Shown here piece after piece: positions 31,789-39,341 of a stretch of DNA of 64,000 nucleotides; within the stretch, counting starts at the first letter, position 1, and every line of letters starts with the position of its first letter. Where the stretch lies: NCBI GenBank assembly GCA_900543625.1, contig UQSF01000001.1:169474-233473 (forward strand), in the 5' to 3' direction. The notes beneath the pieces were generated by a model. That model was not told the DNA's origin. It saw nothing but the letters and a program-made list of their open reading frames with translations, and did not search any database. The stretch comes from an uncultured Eubacteriales bacterium. GTDB lineage: Bacteria; Bacillota; Clostridia; Oscillospirales; Oscillospiraceae. The translations under genes and the position numbers were made by a program.

Positions 31789-33351
31789 TTACTGGATATC
31801 GAGATCCGCGGTCAGCTCGTAGAAGTCGCAGGTGTGTGCTTCGAGGCCGGAGACGTTGGCCTTCATGATCATGCTCATGCGCAGGAAGGAGCAGAAGACG
31901 TAGGAGTTGTCGTCCAACAGCTGCTGCTGCATCTCGACGGCGATCTTCGCACGCTCGGCCGGATCGAAGGTGGTGCGCAGCCGGACGGCAAGCTTCTCAA
32001 GCTTGTCGCTGTGGTGGCCGCCGGAATTCTTGACCGATTTGTCCAGACAGTAGGTGTCGAAGAAGTTCTGGGGATCGCCCAGGCCGGCGTTGACGTTGGC
32101 GCTGACCCAGATGTCCCATGCCGTGGGATCCTTGCGGATGCTGTTGTGATCCTTGGTGCAGTTGATCTGCACGTCGATGCCGATGTCCTTGAGCGTGGAC
32201 TGCGCGGACTCGGCCAGCAGGGGCAGCTCCTGACGGGACGGGTAGGTCAGCCAGCGGATCGTGAGCTTGACGCCGTTCTTTTCGCGGATGCCGTCGCCGT
32301 CGGTGTCGACCCAGCCGGCGGCCTCCAGCTCGGCCCTGGCCTGATCGGGATCAAAGGACACGGTCTGAATGCCCTGACCGAACGCGAAGCTGTCGGGGAA
32401 GGCACCGGTCGCGGTGTAGCCGTAGCCGTTGAGCAGCACGTCGACGAAGTCCTGCTTGTTGATGCCCATGGCGATCGCCTTGCGCACGGCGGGGTCGCTC
32501 ATGATCGTGTAGCCGGAGTTCTCCTTGTGGAGGTTCATCATGCCCCAGAAGCAGCGGCTGGTCTGGATGCTGGTGAACTTGTAGTTGTCATTCTCAAAGA
32601 GCGGATAGCTGGCATAGGCCATGCCGTAGGCTGCGTCGATTTCGCCGGACTGGAGCGCCATGGCCAGCGTGTCACCGTCGGAAATGGTGCGGACGGTGAT
32701 CTCGTCGACCTTCACCTCGCCGTCCCAGTAGTTGACGTTTTTGATGAGATTCACATGGTCGTCCGTGACGACTTCGGTCGCCACATAGGGACCGGTGCCG
32801 ACGACGCAGCCGTTGTCGGGGATGCCGACCTCCATGTCGATGATGCAGCCGTAGGCCTCGGAGAGATAGTTCATCAGAATGGGGTTGGGCTCGGAGGTGA
32901 CGATGGTCAGCTTCTGACCGTCGGCCTCCATCGAGGCGATCTTGAGGTTGCCGGCGGCGCGCTCGTGGACCTCGATCAGGTGCTCGAGACAGGCCTTGAC
33001 TGCCGCAGCGTCACACTTTTTGCCGTTGGAGAAGCAGACCGCATCCTTGATCACGATCTCCCACGTGGTCTCGTTGATGTTGGTGGCGCTCTCCGCCAGC
33101 CAGGGCTCGAGCGTGCCGTCGTCCGCGATCTTCATCAGCGTCTCGCCGACGCCGTAGCGGATGCAGGCCCAGCCGGAATAGGCTTCGTGAGGGTTGATCG
33201 TCGGCTCTTCGTTTTCGGCGTTGAAGGTGGTGTCGCCGAAGACGAAGGTCTTTTTCCCGCCGGACTGGGCGGTCGTTCCGGAGTTGCCGCAGCCGGCCAG
33301 AATGCCGAGCGAGAGGCAGAGCGCCAGAAGAGCAGCTAAGATCTTTTTCAT
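31789..33351 (-). CDS. Substrate-binding lipoprotein, family 5 (NikA/OppA type)
   Basis: 520 residues with a lipoprotein signal (LGILAGC, Cys21) and a family-5 solute-binding fold: TINPHEAYSGW near the start of the mature domain, GTLEPWLAESATNINETTWEIVIKD (shown in part: EPWLAESATNINETTWE), VGTGPYVATE, NVNYWDG and the C-terminal DPAERAKIAVEMQQQL. These proteins bind oligopeptides, nickel chelates or opine-type metallophores. The unusual neighbours (two paralogous methyltransferases and an M14-type hydrolase) suggest a modified small ligand rather than plain peptides. Ligand unknown. Confidence 0.87.
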   Translation of the reverse strand: MKKILAALLALCLSLGILAGCGNSGTTAQSGGKKTFVFGDTTFNAENEEPTINPHEAYSGWACIRYGVGETLMKIADDGTLEPWLAESATNINETTWEIVIKDAVCFSNGKKCDAAAVKACLEHLIEVHERAAGNLKIASMEADGQKLTIVTSEPNPILMNYLSEAYGCIIDMEVGIPDNGCVVGTGPYVATEVVTDDHVNLIKNVNYWDGEVKVDEITVRTISDGDTLAMALQSGEIDAAYGMAYASYPLFENDNYKFTSIQTSRCFWGMMNLHKENSGYTIMSDPAVRKAIAMGINKQDFVDVLLNGYGYTATGAFPDSFAFGQGIQTVSFDPDQARAELEAAGWVDTDGDGIREKNGVKLTIRWLTYPSRQELPLLAESAQSTLKDIGIDVQINCTKDHNSIRKDPTAWDIWVSANVNAGLGDPQNFFDTYCLDKSVKNSGGHHSDKLEKLAVRLRTTFDPAERAKIAVEMQQQLLDDNSYVFCSFLRMSMIMKANVSGLEAHTCDFYELTADLDIQ

Positions 33352-33390
33352 GTTCTCTGTTTCCTTTCCTTTGTTTATATAGGGCCCGAA

Positions 33391-34248
33391 TTATCGTGCC
33401 CGGGAGTTCTTTGGGTCCATGTAGTCGCGCACGGTGTCGCCCAGAAGGTTGAAGATCACGACCGACAGGAAGATCGCGAAGCCGGGCGACAGTACGAGCC
33501 ATGGGTAAGTCTGCAGCATGCTGCGTCCGCCGCTCATCATATTGCCCCACTCGGCCGTGGGCGGCTGCGCGCCGAGATTCAGGAAGCTCAGCCCTGCGAG
33601 CTCCATCATCATCGTGCCGATGTCCAGCATGGCCGTGACCAGGATCGGGCCGAGGATATTCGGCAGGATATGCCGCAGGATCATCTGCATGGAGCTGTCG
33701 CCGGAGAGCCGTGCCGCGGCCACAAAGCCGCTGGTTTTGAGCGCCAGCGTCTGACTTCGCGCCACGCGCGCATATTTCGGCCAGCTGATGACCGCCAGCG
33801 CGAGCACCGCGTTGCCGACGCCGCCGCCCAGCATCGCCGCGATCGCCAGGGCAAAGACCAGCCCCGGAAAGGCCAGACACACGTCCGAGATGCGCATCAC
33901 GACGGAGTCCATCGCGCCGCCGTAGTAGCCGCAGAGCGTGCCGACGGCGGTTCCGAAGACCGAGATGACGCCGACGAGCGCCAGCGTGGAGAAGATGCTT
34001 GTCTGCGCGCCGACCACAACGCGGGAGAACATGTCGCGCCCGTAGCGGTCGGTGCCCATCCAGTGCTCGGCCGAAGGCGGGAGAAGCGACTTTGACAGGT
34101 CCTGCGCATAGGGGTCGTAAGGGACGATCTTGTCTGCAAAGATCGCAACGAGAAGCAGCGCTGCCGCTAAGATCAGAAAGAGGGTCAGACGGATCCTGAT
34201 ACGGTTCTTCCTGACTTTTTGTACACGGACTGTGACGGTTTCGTTCAT
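33391..34248 (-). CDS. ABC permease, OppC/NikC type
   Basis: 285 residues, N-terminal extension then about six membrane segments. Typical marks: HWMGTDRYGRDMFSRVVVGAQ near 70-90, ISWPKYARVARSQTLALK and ILPNILGPILVTAMLDIG (EAA region), FNLLGDTVRDYMDPK at the end. Starts 4 bases inside the upstream permease gene. Confidence 0.9.
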   Translation of the reverse strand: MNETVTVRVQKVRKNRIRIRLTLFLILAAALLLVAIFADKIVPYDPYAQDLSKSLLPPSAEHWMGTDRYGRDMFSRVVVGAQTSIFSTLALVGVISVFGTAVGTLCGYYGGAMDSVVMRISDVCLAFPGLVFALAIAAMLGGGVGNAVLALAVISWPKYARVARSQTLALKTSGFVAAARLSGDSSMQMILRHILPNILGPILVTAMLDIGTMMMELAGLSFLNLGAQPPTAEWGNMMSGGRSMLQTYPWLVLSPGFAIFLSVVIFNLLGDTVRDYMDPKNSRAR

Positions 34249-35189
34249 CGCTCGATCCCTCCCAGCCGGATCCTCGGATCAAGGAAGTGATAGCTCAGGT
34301 CGGTGATCAGGTTGACCACGACGTAGATGATGGCCATCCACATCACGTAGGCCTGAATGATCGGGTAGTCGCGCATGTTGATCGCATCCACCGCCAGCTT
34401 GCCGACGCCGTCCCACATGAAGATGGACTCGACGATGGCCGTGCCGCCGAGCAGTGAGCCGATCGAAAGCGTCAGCAGCGTGATGATCGTCACGAGCGAG
34501 GCCTTCATGACGCTCCTGATCAGGGTCGTGGAGAACTTTACGCCTCTGGCCCTGGCGCCGAGCACATAATCCTTGCTCAGCTCATCCAGAACGGTTGCGC
34601 GGACCTGCCGCAGATACTTGGCCGACATGGCGATCGCCAGCGTCAGGGCGGGCAGCGCCACGCTCTGCAGGCTGACGCCGCCGGAGATGACCGGAAACCA
34701 GCCGAGCCTGATCGCAAAAAAGTACATCAGCAGCAGGGAGACGAAAAAGTTCGGCAGAGAGTTGCCGATAAAGCTCGCCGTGCGGATCACGTAATCGGTC
34801 GCCGTGTTCTGCTTCACCGCCGACCAGATCCCGAGCGGGATCGAGATCAGCACGGTCAGCAATATGGAAACGGCCGTCAGCAAAAGCGTGGCCGGCAGCT
34901 TGGAGACGAAGGTTGAGAACACCGGCTGGTTCGAGACGTAGGAGGTGCCCATGTCACCCCTGAGCAGATTGCCGAGCCACGTGAAGTACTGCACGACAAA
35001 GGGCTTGTCCAGACCCAGCTCTGCTCTGGCGTTGTCGATCATTTCCTGCGAAACCGTGCCGCTCGTGTTCTCCATTTTCTGCTCGACCACGTCGCTGCCG
35101 GCAATTCGCATCATGCCGTAGGACAAAAATGTGATCGCAAGCAGGATCGGGATCAGCTGCAGCAGGCGCTTGAGCGCGTAGTTTTTCAT
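34245..35189 (-). CDS. ABC permease, OppB/NikB type
   Basis: 314 residues: KRLLQLIPILLAITFLSYGMM opens with the first membrane helix; LGLDKPFVVQYFTWL and RGDMGTSYVSNQPV are family marks; the EAA loop is around LRQVRATVLDELSKDYVLGARARG (cited in part); DLSYHFLDPRIRLGG closes. It pairs with the OppC-type permease. The methyltransferase gene ends 15 bases upstream of its start. Confidence 0.9.
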   Translation of the reverse strand: MKNYALKRLLQLIPILLAITFLSYGMMRIAGSDVVEQKMENTSGTVSQEMIDNARAELGLDKPFVVQYFTWLGNLLRGDMGTSYVSNQPVFSTFVSKLPATLLLTAVSILLTVLISIPLGIWSAVKQNTATDYVIRTASFIGNSLPNFFVSLLLMYFFAIRLGWFPVISGGVSLQSVALPALTLAIAMSAKYLRQVRATVLDELSKDYVLGARARGVKFSTTLIRSVMKASLVTIITLLTLSIGSLLGGTAIVESIFMWDGVGKLAVDAINMRDYPIIQAYVMWMAIIYVVVNLITDLSYHFLDPRIRLGGIER

Positions 35190-35204
35190 GCCGTGCCTCT
35201 CCTG

Positions 35205-35942
35205 TTATTTGAAAGCTGCAATGGTGAAGATCGGCGTGGGATTGAAGAACTCGTCGATCTCGGCATAGATGCGTTTATAAACGCCTTTGTCCACGGTGAC
35301 ACGCTCAAAGCCGGCCTCGATGAGCAGCTGCACGTCCCACTGCGGGCGCGGCCCGTGATAGGCGTCGATCTCCATCGTGATGGCATTGTTTTCGGCCATC
35401 AGATCGTCCGGCACCAGCTTGTGCGCGTGGTTTTCGGGCAGCTCGTGCTTCTCTCCTCCTTGCTGCTCATCTTCCAGCGCGGCGCTGTAATCCGCGTCAA
35501 AGTTGATGAGCACACCGCCGGGCTTGAGGATCCTGTACCACTCCCGATAGGCCTTTTCGACATGCGGCAGCGTCCATGTCAGATTCCGTGTCACCAGCAC
35601 GTCGAAGCTCTCCGGCTCGAAGTCCGGGTTTTCTGCGTCCATGATCCGGAACGTGGCGTCCAGCCCCAGAACGGCGGCCATATGCTCGGCGTGCTCGATC
35701 ATGTCCGGTGTCAGGTCGATGCCGGTCGCCTCGTGCCCCTCGGCGGCAAACAGGCAGGCGAAGAAGCCGGTACCCGTGCCAATGTCCAGGACCCGGAGCG
35801 GCCGCCCCTGCGGCAGATACCGGAAAAACTCCGCGAGCCAGCGCGCCCGCTTCTCGCTGTCGAATTCACGCAGTCTCTGCGCTTCAAAGGCCTCCGCCCG
35901 GTGAGACCAGTAGTGAGCTACGCGATGCTTGATCAGTTCCAT
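35205..35942 (-). CDS. Class I SAM-dependent methyltransferase A
   Basis: 245 residues from ATG 35942 (GGGGAAG upstream; the frame opens earlier at 36002). Rossmann-type SAM site VLDIGTGTGFFACLFA near 50, acidic IDLTPDMIEH near 72, LVTRNLTWTLPHVEKAY near 115 and KPGGVLINFDADY near 140. It is clearly paralogous to the methyltransferase at 37101-37886: both share the RNLTW-LPH block, a GGVL-NFDA block and a TPxF near the C-terminus. First gene of the transporter operon, so it acts on the transported ligand or its product, or on a chelator. Substrate unknown. Confidence 0.85.
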   Translation of the reverse strand: MELIKHRVAHYWSHRAEAFEAQRLREFDSEKRARWLAEFFRYLPQGRPLRVLDIGTGTGFFACLFAAEGHEATGIDLTPDMIEHAEHMAAVLGLDATFRIMDAENPDFEPESFDVLVTRNLTWTLPHVEKAYREWYRILKPGGVLINFDADYSAALEDEQQGGEKHELPENHAHKLVPDDLMAENNAITMEIDAYHGPRPQWDVQLLIEAGFERVTVDKGVYKRIYAEIDEFFNPTPIFTIAAFK

Positions 35943-36026
35943 ATGCTTCCCCTCTCTGCTGCAGCCGGCGGCCCTTGCGCCCTCACGCGGCTGTCTATCC
36001 AATAAGCGGAAATACAGGCTGCTTAC

Positions 36027-36070
36027 ATTATATTCTGTCTTTCTTCGATGCGTAAGCCCCCCGGGGGGAT
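36027..36070 (-). promoter_or_regulatory. Promoter and C/G-tract operator of the methyltransferase-ABC operon
   Basis: Minus strand: ATCCCCCCGGGGGGCTTAC begins at 36070; the CCCCCC/GGGGGG palindrome is 36068-36057, the -35 (TTACGC) 36055-36050 and, after 17 bases, -10 TATAAT at 36032-36027. Same layout as the promoter at 23.3 kb. Confidence 0.7.
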
Positions 36071-36107
36071 AAAAATGCGCATTGACCGCGCCTTTTCCCG
36101 CTTCTGG

Positions 36108-36151
36108 ATCCCCCCCAGGGGGTTGCCAAAAAGGGAAGCGCGTGATACGGT
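36108..36151 (+). promoter_or_regulatory. Promoter and C/G-tract operator of the M14 hydrolase operon
   Basis: Plus strand: ATCCCCCCCAGGGGGTTGCC begins at 36108 and includes the -35 TTGCCA (36123-36128); after 17 bases comes a weak -10 TACGGT (36146). The inverted repeat sits at the same distance before the -35 box as in the other two promoters. Confidence 0.6.
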
Positions 36152-36175
36152 AATGAAATAAAAATGGAGGCTGTC

Positions 36176-37126
36176 ATGCAAGCAAAAATGATCGCCGGGC
36201 ACGAGTTGACGCCGGGCAAAACGGTAAAAGATCATATCCACGTGGAGGGCACCGAGCTGCACGTTCCGCACGTCCTGCTCTGCGGTGAGCAGCCGGGACC
36301 GACCGTTCTCATCACGGCGGGCATTCACAACGCGGAATACGTCGGCATTCAGGCGGCCATCGAGCTGTCCAATGAGCTTGACGTTTCGACGCTGCGCGGC
36401 AACGTGATCCTTGTTCCGCTGGTCAACCGTTCAGGCTTTGAAAACCGCACCATGTCCCGCGTCTTTGAGGACGGCAAAAATCTCAACCGCGTGTTCCCCG
36501 GCGACCGGGAAGGGAGTGAGGCCGAGCGTCTGGCGCATATGCTCTTCGAGGTCTTTATCCGCAACGCAGATGCTTATATCGACCTGCACTGCGGCGATGG
36601 TTATGAGACGCTGATCCCCTATTGCTATTATCTGGGCGACGCGCCTGCCGAGGAGACGGCGAAACGGATGGTAGAGTGCGTGAATGTAAAGTATGTTGTG
36701 CGCTCGCATTGCCGCACGGGCGGGGCCTATAATCTTGCCTCTCTCCACGGTGTTCCCAGTGTGCTCATCGAGCGCGGCCAGCTCAGCCTGTTCAGCCGGG
36801 AGGAGATCGAGGCGGACAAGGCCGATGTGCGCAACATCCTGCGCCGGCTCGGCGTGCTGGACGGGGACTGGACCCGCTATTCCAAGCAGGAGCTGCTGGA
36901 GTATAACGACGATGCGCCCTGCACCGGCTGCTGGTACCCGGAGAAAAAGCCGGGCGACCGTTTCCGGAAGGGCGAAAAGCTTGGCGAGATCCGCGACTAT
37001 TTCGGCAAAAGCCTTTTTACGGAGCTCGCACCCGCAGACGGGGTGCTGCTGTATCAGACCGCGTCGTTGAATATCATTGAGAAAGGCCCGATGGTGAGTT
37101 ATGGTGTGCCGAGACCCGATCCTTGA
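36176..37126 (+). CDS. Succinylglutamate desuccinylase/aspartoacylase-family zinc hydrolase (M14-like)
   Basis: 316 residues from ATG 36176. GGAGG (36166-36170) is 5 bases before it; the in-frame ATG at 36164 overlaps that ribosome site and has none of its own. Zinc motifs: GIHNAEYVGIQAA (His, Glu; usual HGxE) near 45 and DLHCGDGYETLIP (His) near 135. The catalytic Glu is probably in VLIERGQL near 195. Such enzymes cleave N-acyl amino acids or related amides. Divergent from the transporter operon and sharing its operator type, so it may release a ligand brought in by that importer. The substrate is not known. Confidence 0.82.
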   Translation: MQAKMIAGHELTPGKTVKDHIHVEGTELHVPHVLLCGEQPGPTVLITAGIHNAEYVGIQAAIELSNELDVSTLRGNVILVPLVNRSGFENRTMSRVFEDGKNLNRVFPGDREGSEAERLAHMLFEVFIRNADAYIDLHCGDGYETLIPYCYYLGDAPAEETAKRMVECVNVKYVVRSHCRTGGAYNLASLHGVPSVLIERGQLSLFSREEIEADKADVRNILRRLGVLDGDWTRYSKQELLEYNDDAPCTGCWYPEKKPGDRFRKGEKLGEIRDYFGKSLFTELAPADGVLLYQTASLNIIEKGPMVSYGVPRPDP

Positions 37127-37886
37127 AGAGAATAAAAACTACTGGACCGACCGTGCCCCCGGCTATTCGGAGGTCAACCGGCTGGAGCTGGCCACGGCGC
37201 AGCGGCAGAGGTGGAAGGACTGCATATGTGAAGAGCTGACGCGGCGGTTCCCCGGTCGTCCGCTTTCCGACTTGCAGGTGCTGGAGGTCGGCACCGGGCC
37301 GGGCTTCTTTGCCATCCTGCTGCGCGAGTTGGGCTGCGCCGTGACGGCCATCGACCTCACCCGCGCCATGCTCGCCGAGGCAAAAGAAAACGCCGGCCCT
37401 CTGGCCGACGAGATATGTTTTATGGAGATGAACGCCGAGGCGCTCTCCTTCGCGCCCGAGCGCTTCGACGCGGTCATCAGCCGCAATCTGACCTGGAATC
37501 TGCCGCACCCCGATCGGGCGTATGCCGAGTGGACGCGGGTGCTGAAGAAGGGCGGCGTGCTGCTGAATTTTGACGCGAACTGGTACGCCTATCTCTTCGA
37601 TGAGGACGCGCAGGCGGCCTGGGACCGTGACCGCAGGAGCAGCGCCGAACGCGGCGTCCGGGATCAGAACGTAGAGGCCGAGGGCGAGCACTTCGATGTG
37701 ATGGAGGAGATCGCCCGCCGCATGCCGCTGTCAAAAATCGTGCGCCCCGCGTGGGATCTGCAGCAGCTTGCCTCCCTCGGCCTGAAGGCCGAGGCCGATG
37801 AGACAGTCTGGAAGCGCGTCTGGTCGGAGGAGGAAACGATCAGCTTCGCCTCCACACCGATGTTTCTGGTGCGGGGACGGAAATAG
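37101..37886 (+). CDS. Class I SAM-dependent methyltransferase B
   Basis: 261 residues, starting within the last 26 bases of the hydrolase gene. SAM-binding VLEVGTGPGFFAILLRELG near 58, AIDLTRAMLAEA near 80, VISRNLTWNLPHPDRAYAEW near 122 and KKGGVLLNFDANWYAYLF near 145. The pattern is strongly similar to methyltransferase A on the other side of the divergent promoter. Two paralogues facing apart suggest two methylations or an old duplication of the locus. An insert of about 45 acidic residues (DEDAQAAWDRDRRSSAERG onward) differs from A. Substrate unknown. Confidence 0.85.
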   Translation: MVCRDPILEENKNYWTDRAPGYSEVNRLELATAQRQRWKDCICEELTRRFPGRPLSDLQVLEVGTGPGFFAILLRELGCAVTAIDLTRAMLAEAKENAGPLADEICFMEMNAEALSFAPERFDAVISRNLTWNLPHPDRAYAEWTRVLKKGGVLLNFDANWYAYLFDEDAQAAWDRDRRSSAERGVRDQNVEAEGEHFDVMEEIARRMPLSKIVRPAWDLQQLASLGLKAEADETVWKRVWSEEETISFASTPMFLVRGRK

Positions 37887-37955
37887 CCGCCCTTGTTTTT
37901 CCCTGTCCGGGATAAAACTGAATCAGAACAGCGGGATCTTTTTTGCGCCGCGCTC

Positions 37956-37984
37956 TTGACACACGCGCGCGGCAGTGATATCAT
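37956..37984 (+). promoter_or_regulatory. Sigma-A promoter of the HMA-domain gene
   Basis: TTGACA (37956-37961), 17-base spacer, TATCAT (37979-37984), about 50 bases before the start codon. Confidence 0.8.
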
Positions 37985-38035
37985 CCGGTTTGAATTAAAT
38001 GCATCTAACCAGTTGACTTTTCAAGGAGGTATCCC

Positions 38036-38287
38036 ATGTATCAGATCACACTGAATATAGACGGCATGATGTGCGCCATGTGCGAGAGCCACGTCAACGA
38101 CGCGGTGCGCAATGCGTTTCCGGTCAAGAAGGTCACGTCCTCGCACAGCCGGGGCGAGACGGTCATCCTCTCCGAGACGGCGATTCCGGAGGCGGAGCTG
38201 CGCCCGGTCTTTACCAAGCTCGGCTACGAGCTCACGGGCTATGCCTGTGTTCCCTATGAGAAAAAGGGGCTGTTCCGCCGGCACTGA
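38036..38287 (+). CDS. Small heavy-metal-associated (HMA) domain protein
   Basis: 83 residues with the ferredoxin-like HMA fold; the metal-binding loop is GMMCAMCESHVNDAVR (CxxC at about 13 and 16), and a further Cys lies near 74. AAGGAGG precedes the ATG. Such proteins carry Cu(I) or other soft metals to P-type ATPases or regulators, but no ATPase is adjacent. Alone in its transcript, bounded by a promoter and a strong terminator. Confidence 0.88.
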   Translation: MYQITLNIDGMMCAMCESHVNDAVRNAFPVKKVTSSHSRGETVILSETAIPEAELRPVFTKLGYELTGYACVPYEKKGLFRRH

Positions 38288-38302
38288 GCGCACCCCCATG
38301 CC

Positions 38303-38342
38303 AAGCGGCAGGCGGCGGTCATCTGACCGCCGCCTGCCGCTT
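38303..38342. terminator. Long bidirectional terminator hairpin
   Basis: AAGCGGCAGGCGGCGGTCA and TGACCGCCGCCTGCCGCTT with a 2-base loop, between the convergent HMA and Nudix genes. Confidence 0.85.
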
Positions 38343-38345
38343 GTG

Positions 38346-38900
38346 TTATTTCGGCTCGAAGCCGCGCTCCATGCAGTACACGCGCAGGATGGCTGCCTGC
38401 GTCTTTGCGTCCGGGATGCGCCCGGCGAGCACGTCGCGCGCAAGCTCCTCGAGCGGCACGGCCTGAAGATTGAGAAATTCGTCGTCGTCGAGCTGCTGCT
38501 CGCCGAAGGTCAGGCCGCGGGCGAGGTACATCCAGATGACCTCGTCCGAGTACGCGGCGGCGGGGTAGAACGCTCCGAGCGGGATGAGCTCCCGCGCCGT
38601 GATGCCGGTCTCCTCGCGCAGCTCGCGGCGCGCGGCGTCGTCGGGCGCCTCGTCGCGGCTGTCGCGCTTGCCGGCGGGGATCTCCGTGATGACCTCATTC
38701 ACCGGGTAGCGAAACTGCCGCTCGACGATCACGCGGCCGTCGTCGAGCAGCGGCACGATGCACACCGCGCCCACATGGCGCGTCAGCTCGCGCGGCGCGG
38801 TGCCGCCGTTGGGCAGGCGGACGGTGTCGCGGTAAAAATCGAGGATACAGCCGTTGTAGATTTTTTCGGATGTGAGTTTTGTTTCGGTCAGGTTTTCCAT
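38346..38900 (-). CDS. Nudix hydrolase, ADP-ribose pyrophosphatase type
   Basis: 184 residues. The Nudix box is complete: G-KRDSRDEAPDDAARRELREETG-I near 78-100 (REL-EETG catalytic helix). LTRHVGAVCIVPLLDDGRV and QFRYPVNEVITEIPAGK before it are typical of ADP-ribose pyrophosphatases (NudF/YqkG). It hydrolyses ADP-ribose and related dinucleotides. It is 12 bases after the DUF1810 gene, probably in one operon. Confidence 0.88.
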   Translation of the reverse strand: MENLTETKLTSEKIYNGCILDFYRDTVRLPNGGTAPRELTRHVGAVCIVPLLDDGRVIVERQFRYPVNEVITEIPAGKRDSRDEAPDDAARRELREETGITARELIPLGAFYPAAAYSDEVIWMYLARGLTFGEQQLDDDEFLNLQAVPLEELARDVLAGRIPDAKTQAAILRVYCMERGFEPK

Positions 38901-38912
38901 GGCAATGCCTCC

Positions 38913-39329
38913 TTACAGTCCGAGGATCTGCAGCGTGCGCGCGTCCGGCTGCCCGCCGAAGAATTTGTCGAGCACGGCGGAAAACACCGGCTCGTCCGGC
39001 GCGGCGGCAGCGAAGAGCGTCATGCTCGAGCGCAGCTTCAGATCGTCCGGAAAACCGAACACGGCCGTGGGGTCGCTTTCCTCAAGCGCAAGCAGGGCGC
39101 TGCTGATCTCCAGCAGGTGCGCGCGCAGCGTCGGCTCGCTCAGGTAAGCGCGCGCCTCGTCAAGCCCGGAGATGGCATAAAACTGCGATGTGCTGCTCAT
39201 GCCCAGCCCAGCGACCTGCGGGAAGATATACCAGATCCAGTGGCTGCGCTTGCGGCCGCTGCGGATCTCGCGCAGAGCGGCGGCATAGTCCCGGCGCTGC
39301 GCGGAGAGAAAGCGGTTGAGATCATACAT
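38913..39329 (-). CDS. DUF1810 family protein
   Basis: 138 residues with the DUF1810 pattern: YDLNRFLSAQRRDYAAAL at the start, RSHWIWYIFPQVAGLGMSSTSQFYAI near 30-53 and DDLKLRSSMTLF near 95. Biochemical role unknown. Small spacings (12 bases each side) place it in the DHHW-MBOAT-DUF1810-Nudix transcript. Confidence 0.82.
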   Translation of the reverse strand: MYDLNRFLSAQRRDYAAALREIRSGRKRSHWIWYIFPQVAGLGMSSTSQFYAISGLDEARAYLSEPTLRAHLLEISSALLALEESDPTAVFGFPDDLKLRSSMTLFAAAAPDEPVFSAVLDKFFGGQPDARTLQILGL

Positions 39330-39341
39330 AGTGAAACCTCC

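Noticed and set aside
30116..35189. Firm naming of the ABC system as nikABCDE
   Set aside because: Family-5 binding proteins share this layout for nickel, peptides and opine metallophores, and no ligand residues could be identified from sequence alone.
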